DNA of 18,343 nt, taken from positions 1 through 18,343 of the forward strand of contig JAZQNN010000039.1 in assembly GCA_045627365.1 (NCBI GenBank), in the 5' to 3' direction. A program made the position numbers and the translations under genes. Below are positions 7,371-13,999 of this stretch, in pieces. Within the stretch, counting starts at the first letter, position 1; each line of letters starts with the position of its first letter. The DNA comes from RGIG5612 sp045627365. GTDB taxonomy: Bacteria; Bacillota; Clostridia; Lachnospirales; Lachnospiraceae. Under the pieces are notes generated by a model. It did not search any database. It worked only from the letters and a program-made list of their open reading frames with translations, and was not told the DNA's origin.

Positions 7371-8869
7371 TATTTGTACTTAACTACCGACATATCCTGT
7401 GCGGAGATCGGATAGAATACGTAACCATCAAGCTTTGAATTGACAGCAACTAAGTTGGACGGATCCTGGACATAGATCGATGCGGCATCCTCTGCCAGAA
7501 TTGCCTGAAGTCGCTTGTAATAATCTTCCTTGGCAACAAGGTCTGTCTCAGCAAGTGCCTTGGCGTAAACCTCGTCAAATTCCGCATTTGAATAATTTGT
7601 AAAGTTGTCAACTGCCGTGCTTACATTCTTTGAGAAGAATGAACCCGGTGCAAGACGTCCGTCAACTGCAACAACGGTTGCCTGATAATTGCGGTTTACA
7701 TACACCTCAGAATACCAGGTGTTGAATTCGATCAGTTCGATCTTGGCTGTGATGCCGACTTTTGCAAGACATTCGACGATTATCTGTGCGGTAGACTCGT
7801 GAGGCGCGTAGTTGTTCGGAACTTTGATCGTAAATTCGAAACCGTCTGCAAGTCCTGCTTCCTTCAGCAGTTCCTTGGCCTTCTCCTCATCATGAGTATA
7901 GAAAGTCTCCATTGCATCGTTGTAATATGCCTTGGCTGCGGGGATCATATTTGATCCGATGATATGGGATTTGCCGGCAAAGATCATGTCGTTGATCAGC
8001 TGTCTGTCAACTGCATAATAAACTGCCTGGCGAACCTTGATATCGTCAAAAGGCTTCTCCTTATTGTTCAGGAACATGCCCTGAACATAGTTGATACTTC
8101 CCTCTAAGATATTAAATTTTTCGCCGTTGACCGTTGCAGCCTGATCGGCTGTAAGATACTGGTAAACATCAAGCGTTCCGGCATTAAGCTGAAGAACCGC
8201 GGTATCAGTATCGGCAACTACCTTAAAGGTGACCTGATCAAGATACGGGCAGTCCGGCTTCCAGTAATTCTCATTCTTAACAAGCACGAGCTTGTCTCCC
8301 GGCACAAAAGAGCTGTACTTAAAAGGCCCGGTACCAACTGGGTTTGAATTAATATTCGCATCATTGGCCTTCGGCAAAATAGCGCAGGTAAGCTCATATA
8401 TAAACTCGGTGTTAGGCTCTGCCAGGACAATCCGGATGTGGTCCGCGTCAGTAGCTGTGATCTCCTTAAAAACAGAAAAAGCGGACTCAGATCCCTGAAT
8501 GCCCGCATAACGCTCTATGGAATAGATTATGTCTTCTGCGGTTACTTCCGTTCCATCAGAGAACTTAACACCATCGCGGATAACAAAATCGATGGACATA
8601 CCGTCCTCTGCGATAACGTAATCTGAAGCTACCGCCGGTTCTACACTGCCTGCTGAAGTTGCCTTCACCAAGCCTTCGAACATATTAAACAAGACTTCCC
8701 TGGTTCCTGCGTATGCAGCATTGTGCGGGTCAAGACTGTCAAGGTCTTGTGAAATGCCTACAACGACCGAGTTGGACTTTTCTCTGTCTGCGCTTACGTC
8801 TTTACATCCTGAAAGTACGCCTGCCATGACAAGAGCAATCAAAACACACACAACAATGATTTTCTTCAT
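7370..8869 (-). CDS. Extracellular solute-binding lipoprotein, family 5 (DppA/OppA type)
   Basis: Captures the substrate outside the membrane and hands it to the two permeases. Family 5 members bind peptides, nickel chelates or sometimes oligosaccharides; the ligand cannot be read here. The 499-residue chain starts with a lipoprotein signal MKKIIVVCVLIALVMAG and a lipobox LSGC with the lipidated Cys at 22. Family motifs include DGVKFSDGTEVTAEDIIYS and NPVGTGPFKY. I chose the ATG at 8869 over the longer frame to 8968 because the signal peptide begins here and AAGGAT lies about seven bases upstream; the upstream extension also overlaps the promoter. First gene of the operon binding protein, permease, permease, ATPase. 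Confidence 0.94.
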   Translation of the reverse strand: MKKIIVVCVLIALVMAGVLSGCKDVSADREKSNSVVVGISQDLDSLDPHNAAYAGTREVLFNMFEGLVKATSAGSVEPAVASDYVIAEDGMSIDFVIRDGVKFSDGTEVTAEDIIYSIERYAGIQGSESAFSVFKEITATDADHIRIVLAEPNTEFIYELTCAILPKANDANINSNPVGTGPFKYSSFVPGDKLVLVKNENYWKPDCPYLDQVTFKVVADTDTAVLQLNAGTLDVYQYLTADQAATVNGEKFNILEGSINYVQGMFLNNKEKPFDDIKVRQAVYYAVDRQLINDMIFAGKSHIIGSNMIPAAKAYYNDAMETFYTHDEEKAKELLKEAGLADGFEFTIKVPNNYAPHESTAQIIVECLAKVGITAKIELIEFNTWYSEVYVNRNYQATVVAVDGRLAPGSFFSKNVSTAVDNFTNYSNAEFDEVYAKALAETDLVAKEDYYKRLQAILAEDAASIYVQDPSNLVAVNSKLDGYVFYPISAQDMSVVKYK

Positions 8870-8939
8870 GATTATCCTTCTTTCTGTTGCAGCATCATAT
8901 TTAATTTTCATATGCCGAACAAACGGCACCTGCTCGGTG

Positions 8940-8968
8940 ATTATAAAATAATAGGCAAAAAGATACAA
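8940..8968 (-). promoter_or_regulatory. Promoter of the peptide transporter operon
   Basis: TTGTAT at 8968-8963, a 17-base spacer and a perfect TATAAT at 8945-8940. The start site would be near 8933, giving a leader of about 64 bases that holds a small hairpin (TGCCG/CGGCA, 8913-8928). The promoter faces away from the Crp-family gene. Confidence 0.75.
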
Positions 8969-8999
8969 GTATTTAATTTTTTTAATAAAAAAGCTTAAT

Positions 9000-9016
9000 C
9001 TGCCTTGACTCGGCAG
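9000..9016. promoter_or_regulatory. Possible operator overlapping the regulator's -35
   Basis: CTGCC-TTGACTC-GGCAG is an inverted repeat with 5-base arms. The -35 hexamer of the plus-strand promoter (TTGACT, 9005-9010) lies in its centre. A protein bound here would block that promoter. Which protein binds is unknown; autoregulation is possible. Confidence 0.35.
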
Positions 9017-9033
9017 GTTTGATGCGTTATATT
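9005..9033 (+). promoter_or_regulatory. Promoter of the Crp/Fnr-family gene
   Basis: TTGACT at 9005-9010, a 17-base spacer and TATATT at 9028-9033, with a start near 9040 and a leader of about 90 bases. A second inverted repeat, TTGTA-N5-TACAA, at 9050-9064 lies just after the start and is a candidate repressor site. Confidence 0.7.
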
Positions 9034-9129
9034 ATGTCGATGGGAGATTTTGTAGGATTTACAACAGATTTTATGTGCGGGTCGTCGATGCGAATTTGAT
9101 TTTTGCGGCCTGTTGGGAGGAGATGTTCC

Positions 9130-9819
9130 ATGAGAATCACTAATAACAACGACTACAAGAAATACAGAGACCTGCCTCTGTTTCTTGACATTAGAAAAGA
9201 CGACTTCGAAGCTCTCTACTCCGAGCTGAATATGGAACTCGTAGAGTTTGAAGAGGGAGAGATCGTAGCTCAGATGGGTGATCCTATCATCAAGCTTTGT
9301 ACAGTTGTGACCGGTAAGCTTAAGTTATGTCTTCCGGATGTTGACGGTAATCCGGCATCATTTACCTGGCTTGAGGAAGGTCATATCGGCGGCGCAATTT
9401 ACTATCTCAACCAGATGAAGACTTTCCCTGTTACTGTTGTAGCAGGCAAATCAACATCCATCCTGTCCTTTGACCTCAGTACTATCACTAATTGGCAATC
9501 TGTCAGCACCCCGTATCAGGCTAAGTTTTTTGAGAACTTCCTGATGTCTACTGCCGGCTCCGTTTACGAGATGATGAATAAGCATTACTTCTCAACCAGG
9601 CGCTCAACGGCAGACAAGCTTCTTTCATTCCTGTCATCATACGCTAAAAAGGTTAAAAGTTACGAGTTCACTCTTCCTTATTCAAGAATGGATCTTGCAG
9701 AGTTTCTGTGTGTTGACCGTGCAGCTCTTTCAGTTGTAATCGGCAAGCTGGCTGACAAAGGCTACTTCAAGACAAGAAGCCGTCACTTCGTATTGAACGA
9801 GGAACATTTCACACTTTAA
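9130..9819 (+). CDS. Crp/Fnr-family transcriptional regulator
   Basis: A 229-residue regulator with an N-terminal cyclic-nucleotide-binding-like beta barrel (about 18-120), a dimer helix (about 128-150) and a C-terminal winged helix. The helix-turn-helix is near residues 185-213 (SRMDLAEFLCVDRAALSVVIG). It has no FNR-type N-terminal cysteine cluster, and I see no clear cAMP-binding Arg-Ser motif, so the effector is unknown. The recognition helix lacks the R-E-x-x-x-R pattern of Crp/FNR, so the DNA target probably differs. The start is the ATG at 9130 with GGGAGGAG at 9115-9122; an open frame from 9103 has no ribosome site. It diverges from the peptide transporter and may control it, itself, or both. 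Confidence 0.88.
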   Translation: MRITNNNDYKKYRDLPLFLDIRKDDFEALYSELNMELVEFEEGEIVAQMGDPIIKLCTVVTGKLKLCLPDVDGNPASFTWLEEGHIGGAIYYLNQMKTFPVTVVAGKSTSILSFDLSTITNWQSVSTPYQAKFFENFLMSTAGSVYEMMNKHYFSTRRSTADKLLSFLSSYAKKVKSYEFTLPYSRMDLAEFLCVDRAALSVVIGKLADKGYFKTRSRHFVLNEEHFTL

Positions 9820-9832
9820 TTTTATGACACAG

Positions 9833-9878
9833 AAAAAAGAAGCGGCAAATGGTGAAAACCATCTGCCGCTTTTTTGAT
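9833..9878. terminator. Bidirectional terminator between the Crp-family gene and the cyclophilin gene
   Basis: A 14-base stem (9840-9853 with 9858-9871) has one internal mismatch and a GAAA loop. It is flanked by A on the left and T on the right, and serves both convergent genes. Confidence 0.9.
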
Positions 9879-10406
9879 TTATCTTTCTTTGAGTTTTTCA
9901 GGTTCCGGATATTCTTCGCCGAAAGTCTCGACCGTTACTTTCTTCATTCTCTGCTCAGCCAGAGGTTTATCCTGCCAATTGGTCTGAGTCAGTGCGATAC
10001 GGTCAACCACATCCATTCCTTCGGTTACTTCACCAAATGCTGCATACTGTCCGTCAAGGAAGAATCCGTCCTGATGCATGATAAAGAACTGAGATCCTGC
10101 TGAGTTAGGAGCCTGGGCTCTTGCCATTGAGATCACGCCTCTCTTGTGAGAAAGCGGATTCTGAACTCCGTTACCGGCAAATTCACCAAGGATGCAGTAT
10201 CCCGGTCCGCCGATGCCGATTCCTTCCGGGTCTCCGCCCTGGATCATAAAGCCTTTGATTACTCTGTGGAAAATCAATCCGTCATAAAAACCTTTACCTG
10301 CAAGGTTTACGAAGTTTCTTACTGTCTGCGGTGCATATTCAGGATACAGTTCGACCTTGATGATGCCGCCGTCTTCCATTTCTATTGTGACTTGTGGATT
10401 AGCCAT
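9879..10406 (-). CDS. Cyclophilin-type peptidyl-prolyl cis-trans isomerase
   Basis: Catalyses cis-trans isomerisation of Xaa-Pro bonds in protein folding. No signal peptide is seen, so it is cytosolic. It has 175 residues, a single cyclophilin domain. The active-site blocks are FHRVI (46-50, catalytic Arg48), GFMIQGGD (52-59), SQFFIM (105-110) and LDGQYAAFGEV (117-127). Phe replaces the Trp that binds cyclosporin in human CypA, as is common in bacteria. The start is ATG 10406 after GGGAGG; the open frame eight codons longer, to 10430, is not supported. A single gene, convergent with the regulator. Confidence 0.93.
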   Translation of the reverse strand: MANPQVTIEMEDGGIIKVELYPEYAPQTVRNFVNLAGKGFYDGLIFHRVIKGFMIQGGDPEGIGIGGPGYCILGEFAGNGVQNPLSHKRGVISMARAQAPNSAGSQFFIMHQDGFFLDGQYAAFGEVTEGMDVVDRIALTQTNWQDKPLAEQRMKKVTVETFGEEYPEPEKLKER

Positions 10407-10444
10407 TTTGTTCCTCCCGGTACTTATCATTTACCTTTATTGGT

Positions 10445-10450
10445 ATTATA
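10445..10450 (-). promoter_or_regulatory. Possible -10 of the cyclophilin gene
   Basis: A perfect TATAAT lies 39 bases before the start codon, but no good -35 hexamer sits 16-18 bases upstream of it. Treat as a weak call. Confidence 0.4.
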
Positions 10451-10558
10451 TGCCAGTTATTGTACACCATTTCGGCGATTTTTTCCTTAAGAAAAGATTA
10501 ATACTTTTTTTCACAGTATAAACATTGTTTGTTCACTTTTTCAGGTTATCATACGAAC

Positions 10559-10608
10559 ATGAGTTGAGTTGATACAGTTTGACTCATAGCTACCGAGTGT
10601 AGTCACTC
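10559..10608. other. Cluster of TGAGT/ACTCA inverted repeats
   Basis: ATGAGT (10559-10564) and ACTCAT (10582-10587) form one inverted repeat. GAGTG (10595-10599) and CACTC (10604-10608) form a second hairpin. A further TGAGT lies at 10565. The cluster sits between the cyclophilin gene and the E1 operon terminator. It is not followed by a T run and has no gene of its own. Confidence 0.35.
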
Positions 10609-10645
10609 ATCTTCCTTTTTTATTATATTTCTAACAAACCGAATG

Positions 10646-10674
10646 AAAAAAGGTGCTTCCCCAGCACCTTTTTT
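10646..10674 (-). terminator. Terminator of the E1 alpha-beta operon
   Basis: GGTGCT pairs with AGCACC around a five-base loop, extended by six A on one side and six T on the other. It lies 28 bases past the stop of the E1 beta gene. It shows that transcription of the E1 pair ends here, without E2 or E3 genes. Confidence 0.85.
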
Positions 10675-10701
10675 CATTATCAGCAAAACAAAGAAATTGT
10701 C

Positions 10702-11655
10702 TTATCGCATCATCTTTTCTATTGCTTCTACAATATTTTCGGTAGTACGCGGATAGTTCTCCGTAACGTTCGGGCCGGCGGTCCTTACTACCGGAGCCTT
10801 TAACGACTCAAATGCTTCTTCGCCGATCTGGGCTGCAATCTCTGCGCCGTATCCGCCATTTCGTCTGGCCTCATAAACCACCATTGCCCTGCCGGTCTTT
10901 CTTACGCTGGCAAGGATCGTATCCATATCACATGGAACCAATGTGCGCAGGTCGATCACCTCAACACTTACCTTATCTTTCAGCAATTCTGCTGCTTCCA
11001 AAGCCCTGTTGACAACGAAACCGTACGCAACGATAGTCAGGTCGGTTCCTTCGCGCTTTACATCTGCTTTGCCAAGCGGAAGCAGGTATTCCTCTTCAGG
11101 TACTTCCTGTTCCATCGCATACATGCCGTGATGCTCGAAAAACAGCACCGGATAATCATCTCTTATCGCGGTCTTCATAAGGCCCTTTGCATCGTATGGG
11201 CAAGAAGGCATAACGATCTTGAGTCCCGGAGTATTGCAGAACATAGCCTCGCAGTTCTCGTTCTGAATTGCCTCATTCTGTTTAACGCCTCCGCAAGGAG
11301 TTCTAATAACCATCGGCACTTTGATGCCGTTAGAGTTTGTCGCAAATTTTGAGCCGCCGAAAACGACATGCTCAGCACAGGTAGCCAGGAACTCTGAATG
11401 CATTATTTCTGCGATCGGACGCATTCCCCAGCCGGCAGCTCCTACACTGCTTCCGACAATGGCTGCCTCAGAGATCGGAGTCTCAACTATTCTCTCTGTG
11501 CCGAATTCTTCAAGTAATCCATCGCTGACGCCGCACGGGCCACCGCCATGATGATATTGACCAACATCCTCGCCGATCAGATAAACTGCGTCGTCGCGGA
11601 TCATTTCTTCCCTGATGGCCTGGTTAAGAGCTTTCTTTCCACTGATTTTTGCCAT
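10702..11655 (-). CDS. Thiamine-diphosphate 2-oxoacid/acetoin dehydrogenase E1 component, beta subunit
   Basis: Forms an alpha2beta2 E1 enzyme with the preceding gene product. The family decarboxylates or cleaves 2-oxo acids or acetoin with thiamine diphosphate and normally passes the acyl group to a lipoyl E2. Its 317 residues are close to family length. It has the pyrimidine-binding transketolase domain at the N-terminus (IGEDVG at 27-32, ETPISEAA at 59-66 with the cofactor-activating Glu), then the C-terminal transketolase domain (EVIDLRTLVPCD, VVYEARRNGGYGAEIAA). The start has AAAGGAGGTG seven bases upstream, lying inside the end of the alpha gene; the gap is three bases. Pyruvate, acetoin and branched-chain types cannot be separated by eye. 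Confidence 0.9.
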   Translation of the reverse strand: MAKISGKKALNQAIREEMIRDDAVYLIGEDVGQYHHGGGPCGVSDGLLEEFGTERIVETPISEAAIVGSSVGAAGWGMRPIAEIMHSEFLATCAEHVVFGGSKFATNSNGIKVPMVIRTPCGGVKQNEAIQNENCEAMFCNTPGLKIVMPSCPYDAKGLMKTAIRDDYPVLFFEHHGMYAMEQEVPEEEYLLPLGKADVKREGTDLTIVAYGFVVNRALEAAELLKDKVSVEVIDLRTLVPCDMDTILASVRKTGRAMVVYEARRNGGYGAEIAAQIGEEAFESLKAPVVRTAGPNVTENYPRTTENIVEAIEKMMR

Positions 11656-11658
11656 TGT

Positions 11659-12636
11659 TTACACCTCCTTTGATGACTGCCACATCTTGTTGACAACTTC
11701 TTCCTGCCCTTTCAGATACTCTTCTACAGTTATCTGAGGTCTGGTCAGTGCCCACTGATATGCATCCTCAATATTTCCTAAAACATTGGCTTTAATTTCA
11801 TTTATTTCGCTTTCGGCAATTCCGGAATCGAGCATTTTGCGTTCTATGTTGAGGATCGGATCTTTAGCTCTCCACGCTTCTTTTACTGCAGGATCTCTGT
11901 AATCATCCTCATCATGAGCAGAATGGCCTGACATTCTGTATGTTTTCGCATATACAAGTGCAGGGCCTGAGTTTCTTACAAAGTCAACAGCTTCGGATAC
12001 GCAATCATATACTGCCTCAACATCATTTCCGTCGCACTCGAAAGTGTTTAATCCAAACGGTTTCACGATTTCAGGGATACTTGAAACATGCGTATTATTC
12101 TCAACTGCAGTCGACATTGCCCAGCCGTTTCCTCTTACGATTATCAGAAGCGGAAGGTTGAACCTTGATGCCCAGTTGATCATTTCATGGAAGTTTCCTT
12201 TACTTGTAGCACCATCACCGCTCATAAAAACAACGATCTTCCCCGATTTTTGCATCTTCTGTGAAAGTGCAACTCCTACTGCGACATCCATATCACCGCC
12301 GATGAGTGAGCTGCTGGTTCCGATCACTCCGTGCTCAACATCTGTAATTGCAGACGGGAAGATTATATTGACTTTATCTGTCTCGCCTTTACGGTTAAGC
12401 CAGCTGCACATTTCCTCGCGAAGAGACATTCCGCCTTTGAAGCGAAGCGCACTGCCTTCACCGCGGAAATAGCATGAGATAATATCCGTATCCTTCATTG
12501 CCAGGATCGTGCCCACAGTGATAGCTTCTTCTCCTTCTTCACGGTAAATTCCTACGCCGTGATCAAAGATTTTTGCAGGCACATACCTTGCCTCGAGAAG
12601 CATCTCGTATGCACGTGAAAGTAGTTGTTTTTTCAT
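11659..12636 (-). CDS. Thiamine-diphosphate 2-oxoacid/acetoin dehydrogenase E1 component, alpha subunit
   Basis: Holds the diphosphate and Mg of thiamine diphosphate. Its 325 residues show the cofactor motif beginning at GDGATSKGNFHE (140-151) and ending at GNGWAMST (169-176). Where most relatives have E-N-N-x-Y-A this protein has R-G-N-G-W-A; the last Asn, the metal ligand, remains at 170. SGHSAHDEDDYR is the conserved phosphorylation-loop region. The start is ATG 12636 with AAAGGAG upstream; the frame is open to 12675 but without a ribosome site. First gene of a two-gene operon and divergent from a sugar importer. With no E2 or E3 gene here, the pair may use a distant E2, or act as a stand-alone acyloin-type enzyme. 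Confidence 0.9.
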   Translation of the reverse strand: MKKQLLSRAYEMLLEARYVPAKIFDHGVGIYREEGEEAITVGTILAMKDTDIISCYFRGEGSALRFKGGMSLREEMCSWLNRKGETDKVNIIFPSAITDVEHGVIGTSSSLIGGDMDVAVGVALSQKMQKSGKIVVFMSGDGATSKGNFHEMINWASRFNLPLLIIVRGNGWAMSTAVENNTHVSSIPEIVKPFGLNTFECDGNDVEAVYDCVSEAVDFVRNSGPALVYAKTYRMSGHSAHDEDDYRDPAVKEAWRAKDPILNIERKMLDSGIAESEINEIKANVLGNIEDAYQWALTRPQITVEEYLKGQEEVVNKMWQSSKEV

Positions 12637-12697
12637 CAGTTTCTCCTTTATATGATTTTCATTTAAGGTCTGCAATTTTTGTTAATCTGTCCTGATA

Positions 12698-12726
12698 ATA
12701 ATATTTTTTTTCTTTCCTTATTTCAA
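12698..12726 (-). promoter_or_regulatory. Promoter of the E1 alpha-beta operon
   Basis: TTGAAA at 12726-12721, a 17-base spacer and TATTAT at 12703-12698. The start would be near 12691, about 55 bases before the alpha start codon. Confidence 0.7.
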
Positions 12727-12748
12727 TATGCTCGATAATTGCTTTTGC

Positions 12749-12820
12749 GCATTAAGTTATGCCTTTATTAACTTATGTCCCTTTGTTCTTATGTTAATGC
12801 CATTTGGGTATCACCTTATG
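12749..12820. promoter_or_regulatory. Repeated TTATG/CATAA elements between divergent promoters
   Basis: Four TTATG copies in the same orientation lie at 12757, 12773, 12789 and 12816, spaced 16, 16 and 27 bases. Two are part of an 11-base direct repeat, ATTAA(G/C)TTATG. GCATTAA (12749-12755) and TTAATGC (12794-12800) form an inverted repeat around them. The block sits upstream of both the E1 promoter and the sugar-transport promoter, where a shared activator or repressor would bind. The regulator is not in the window. Confidence 0.45.
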
Positions 12821-12831
12821 TCTTATTAATA

Positions 12832-12861
12832 TTATCTAAAATAACACTTTATATATATAAT
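12832..12861 (+). promoter_or_regulatory. Likely promoter of the sugar transport operon
   Basis: A perfect TATAAT lies at 12856-12861. The best -35 is poor (TTATCT at 12832, 18-base spacer), which would suit a promoter that needs an activator. The start would be near 12868. Confidence 0.5.
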
Positions 12862-12865
12862 CGCA

Positions 12866-12881
12866 TTGTGATTTTGCACAA
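12866..12881. promoter_or_regulatory. TTGTG-N6-CACAA palindrome at the predicted start site
   Basis: A 16-base perfect inverted repeat just after the -10 of the sugar transport promoter. Its spacing resembles Crp-family or LacI/GntR-type sites. Its position would suit a repressor. No binding protein is identified. Confidence 0.4.
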
Positions 12882-12922
12882 AATCGCGGAAAAGAAAAAA
12901 GAATAAAAATGGAGGTTTATCA

Positions 12923-13915
12923 ATGGCTAAGAAACTTACAGTTATCGTTTCCTGTCTCCTTGTATGTGTTCTCCTCTTCACCGCTTGCGGTGGCGGAGCT
13001 GGCAAGAAGAAAGATGGAAAGAAGGACAAATTCCTTGTATGTATGACATCAGCTAGCTCAGATGAATTCGACTCCCGTCTTAAGGACTGCGTAAAAGCTG
13101 CCTGCGACAAGTACGGAATGGATCTGATCTACTCAAGCGGAGATGGCAACATCGAGCAGCAGATCGCTGACGTAGAAGACTTCGTTGCTAAAGGAGCTGA
13201 CTTTGTTCTTATTCGTTCTGTAGATGCTGACGGAGCTATCCCTGCAGCAGAGTACTGCAAGGAGCATGGCGTTCCATGTGCAGGTGCTGAGTTTGACGTA
13301 AACTCTGATGCATGCACAACACACTTCCTCTTCCCTGAAATCGGATACGGCCTTGGTGCTGGTCTTGGTGCTAAGGAACTCCTTGAGGACAATCCGGATC
13401 TTACCCTCTACATGGGACACATTTGGGTTAACTCTTCATGGGCACCTGAGTGGGAGCGTTGGGATTCTTTCTGCTCAGTTATTCAGGAATACATCGACAA
13501 CGGCAGAGTAGTTATTGTTGATCAGCAGGAATCACAGAACGATTCAACCAAGGGAATGTCAATCACCGAGGACTGGCTCGTATCTCATCCTGAAATCAAC
13601 TGCATCTTCGGCAACAACGACGCTATGGCATACATCGCAGCCGGCGCTGCTGCTGGTAACGGCAAGAAGATGAACGAAGAATTCTGGGTATTCGGTATTG
13701 AAGGAACCAATGATGGTCTTATCGGCGTTCGCGATGGCATCATGTATTCAACTTCTATCGTTGACGACCTTCAGGAACGTCAGGATCACTGGATCGAGCT
13801 TGTTTACAAATATCTGACAGGCGAAATCGAGCTTGAAGAGAAGTACTCATGGGAGTCTCCTGCATCTCTCGTTTCTGTTAAGAACATCGACGATTATGTT
13901 GGTTTAATCAAGTAA
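12923..13915 (+). CDS. Sugar ABC transporter substrate-binding lipoprotein (periplasmic-binding family 1/4, RbsB type)
   Basis: Anchored outside the membrane, it binds a sugar or sugar-like ligand for the importer encoded next. It has 330 residues. A signal peptide, MAKKLTVIVSCLLVCVLLF, is followed by lipobox FTAC with the lipidated Cys at 22. A lysine/glycine linker precedes a two-lobed fold: GNIEQQIADVEDFVAKGAD (about 73-91) is typical of RbsB-like proteins, and CIFGNNDAMAYIAAGAAA is the second-lobe hinge segment. The start has GGAGG eight bases upstream. Codon choice is strongly biased, as in a highly expressed gene. The ligand cannot be predicted. Confidence 0.93.
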   Translation: MAKKLTVIVSCLLVCVLLFTACGGGAGKKKDGKKDKFLVCMTSASSDEFDSRLKDCVKAACDKYGMDLIYSSGDGNIEQQIADVEDFVAKGADFVLIRSVDADGAIPAAEYCKEHGVPCAGAEFDVNSDACTTHFLFPEIGYGLGAGLGAKELLEDNPDLTLYMGHIWVNSSWAPEWERWDSFCSVIQEYIDNGRVVIVDQQESQNDSTKGMSITEDWLVSHPEINCIFGNNDAMAYIAAGAAAGNGKKMNEEFWVFGIEGTNDGLIGVRDGIMYSTSIVDDLQERQDHWIELVYKYLTGEIELEEKYSWESPASLVSVKNIDDYVGLIK

Positions 13916-13933
13916 TTACAGTTTTTCTAACGG

Positions 13934-13968
13934 ATGTTCCCGTATCTTTTCACAAGATGCGGGAACAT
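13934..13968 (+). other. Intercistronic hairpin after the binding-protein gene
   Basis: A 15-base stem (13934-13948 with 13954-13968, one G-U pair) and a five-base loop, followed by a broken T tract. It lies 18 bases after the lipoprotein stop. It probably protects the upstream mRNA and/or partly terminates, giving more binding protein than membrane parts. Confidence 0.75.
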
Positions 13969-13999
13969 TAATTTATTTTCGTGTAAAGGGGTAAAGAAC

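Noticed and set aside
8870..8968. Longer N-terminus for the family-5 binding protein
   Set aside because: It would place 33 residues before a standard lipoprotein signal peptide and overlap the promoter.
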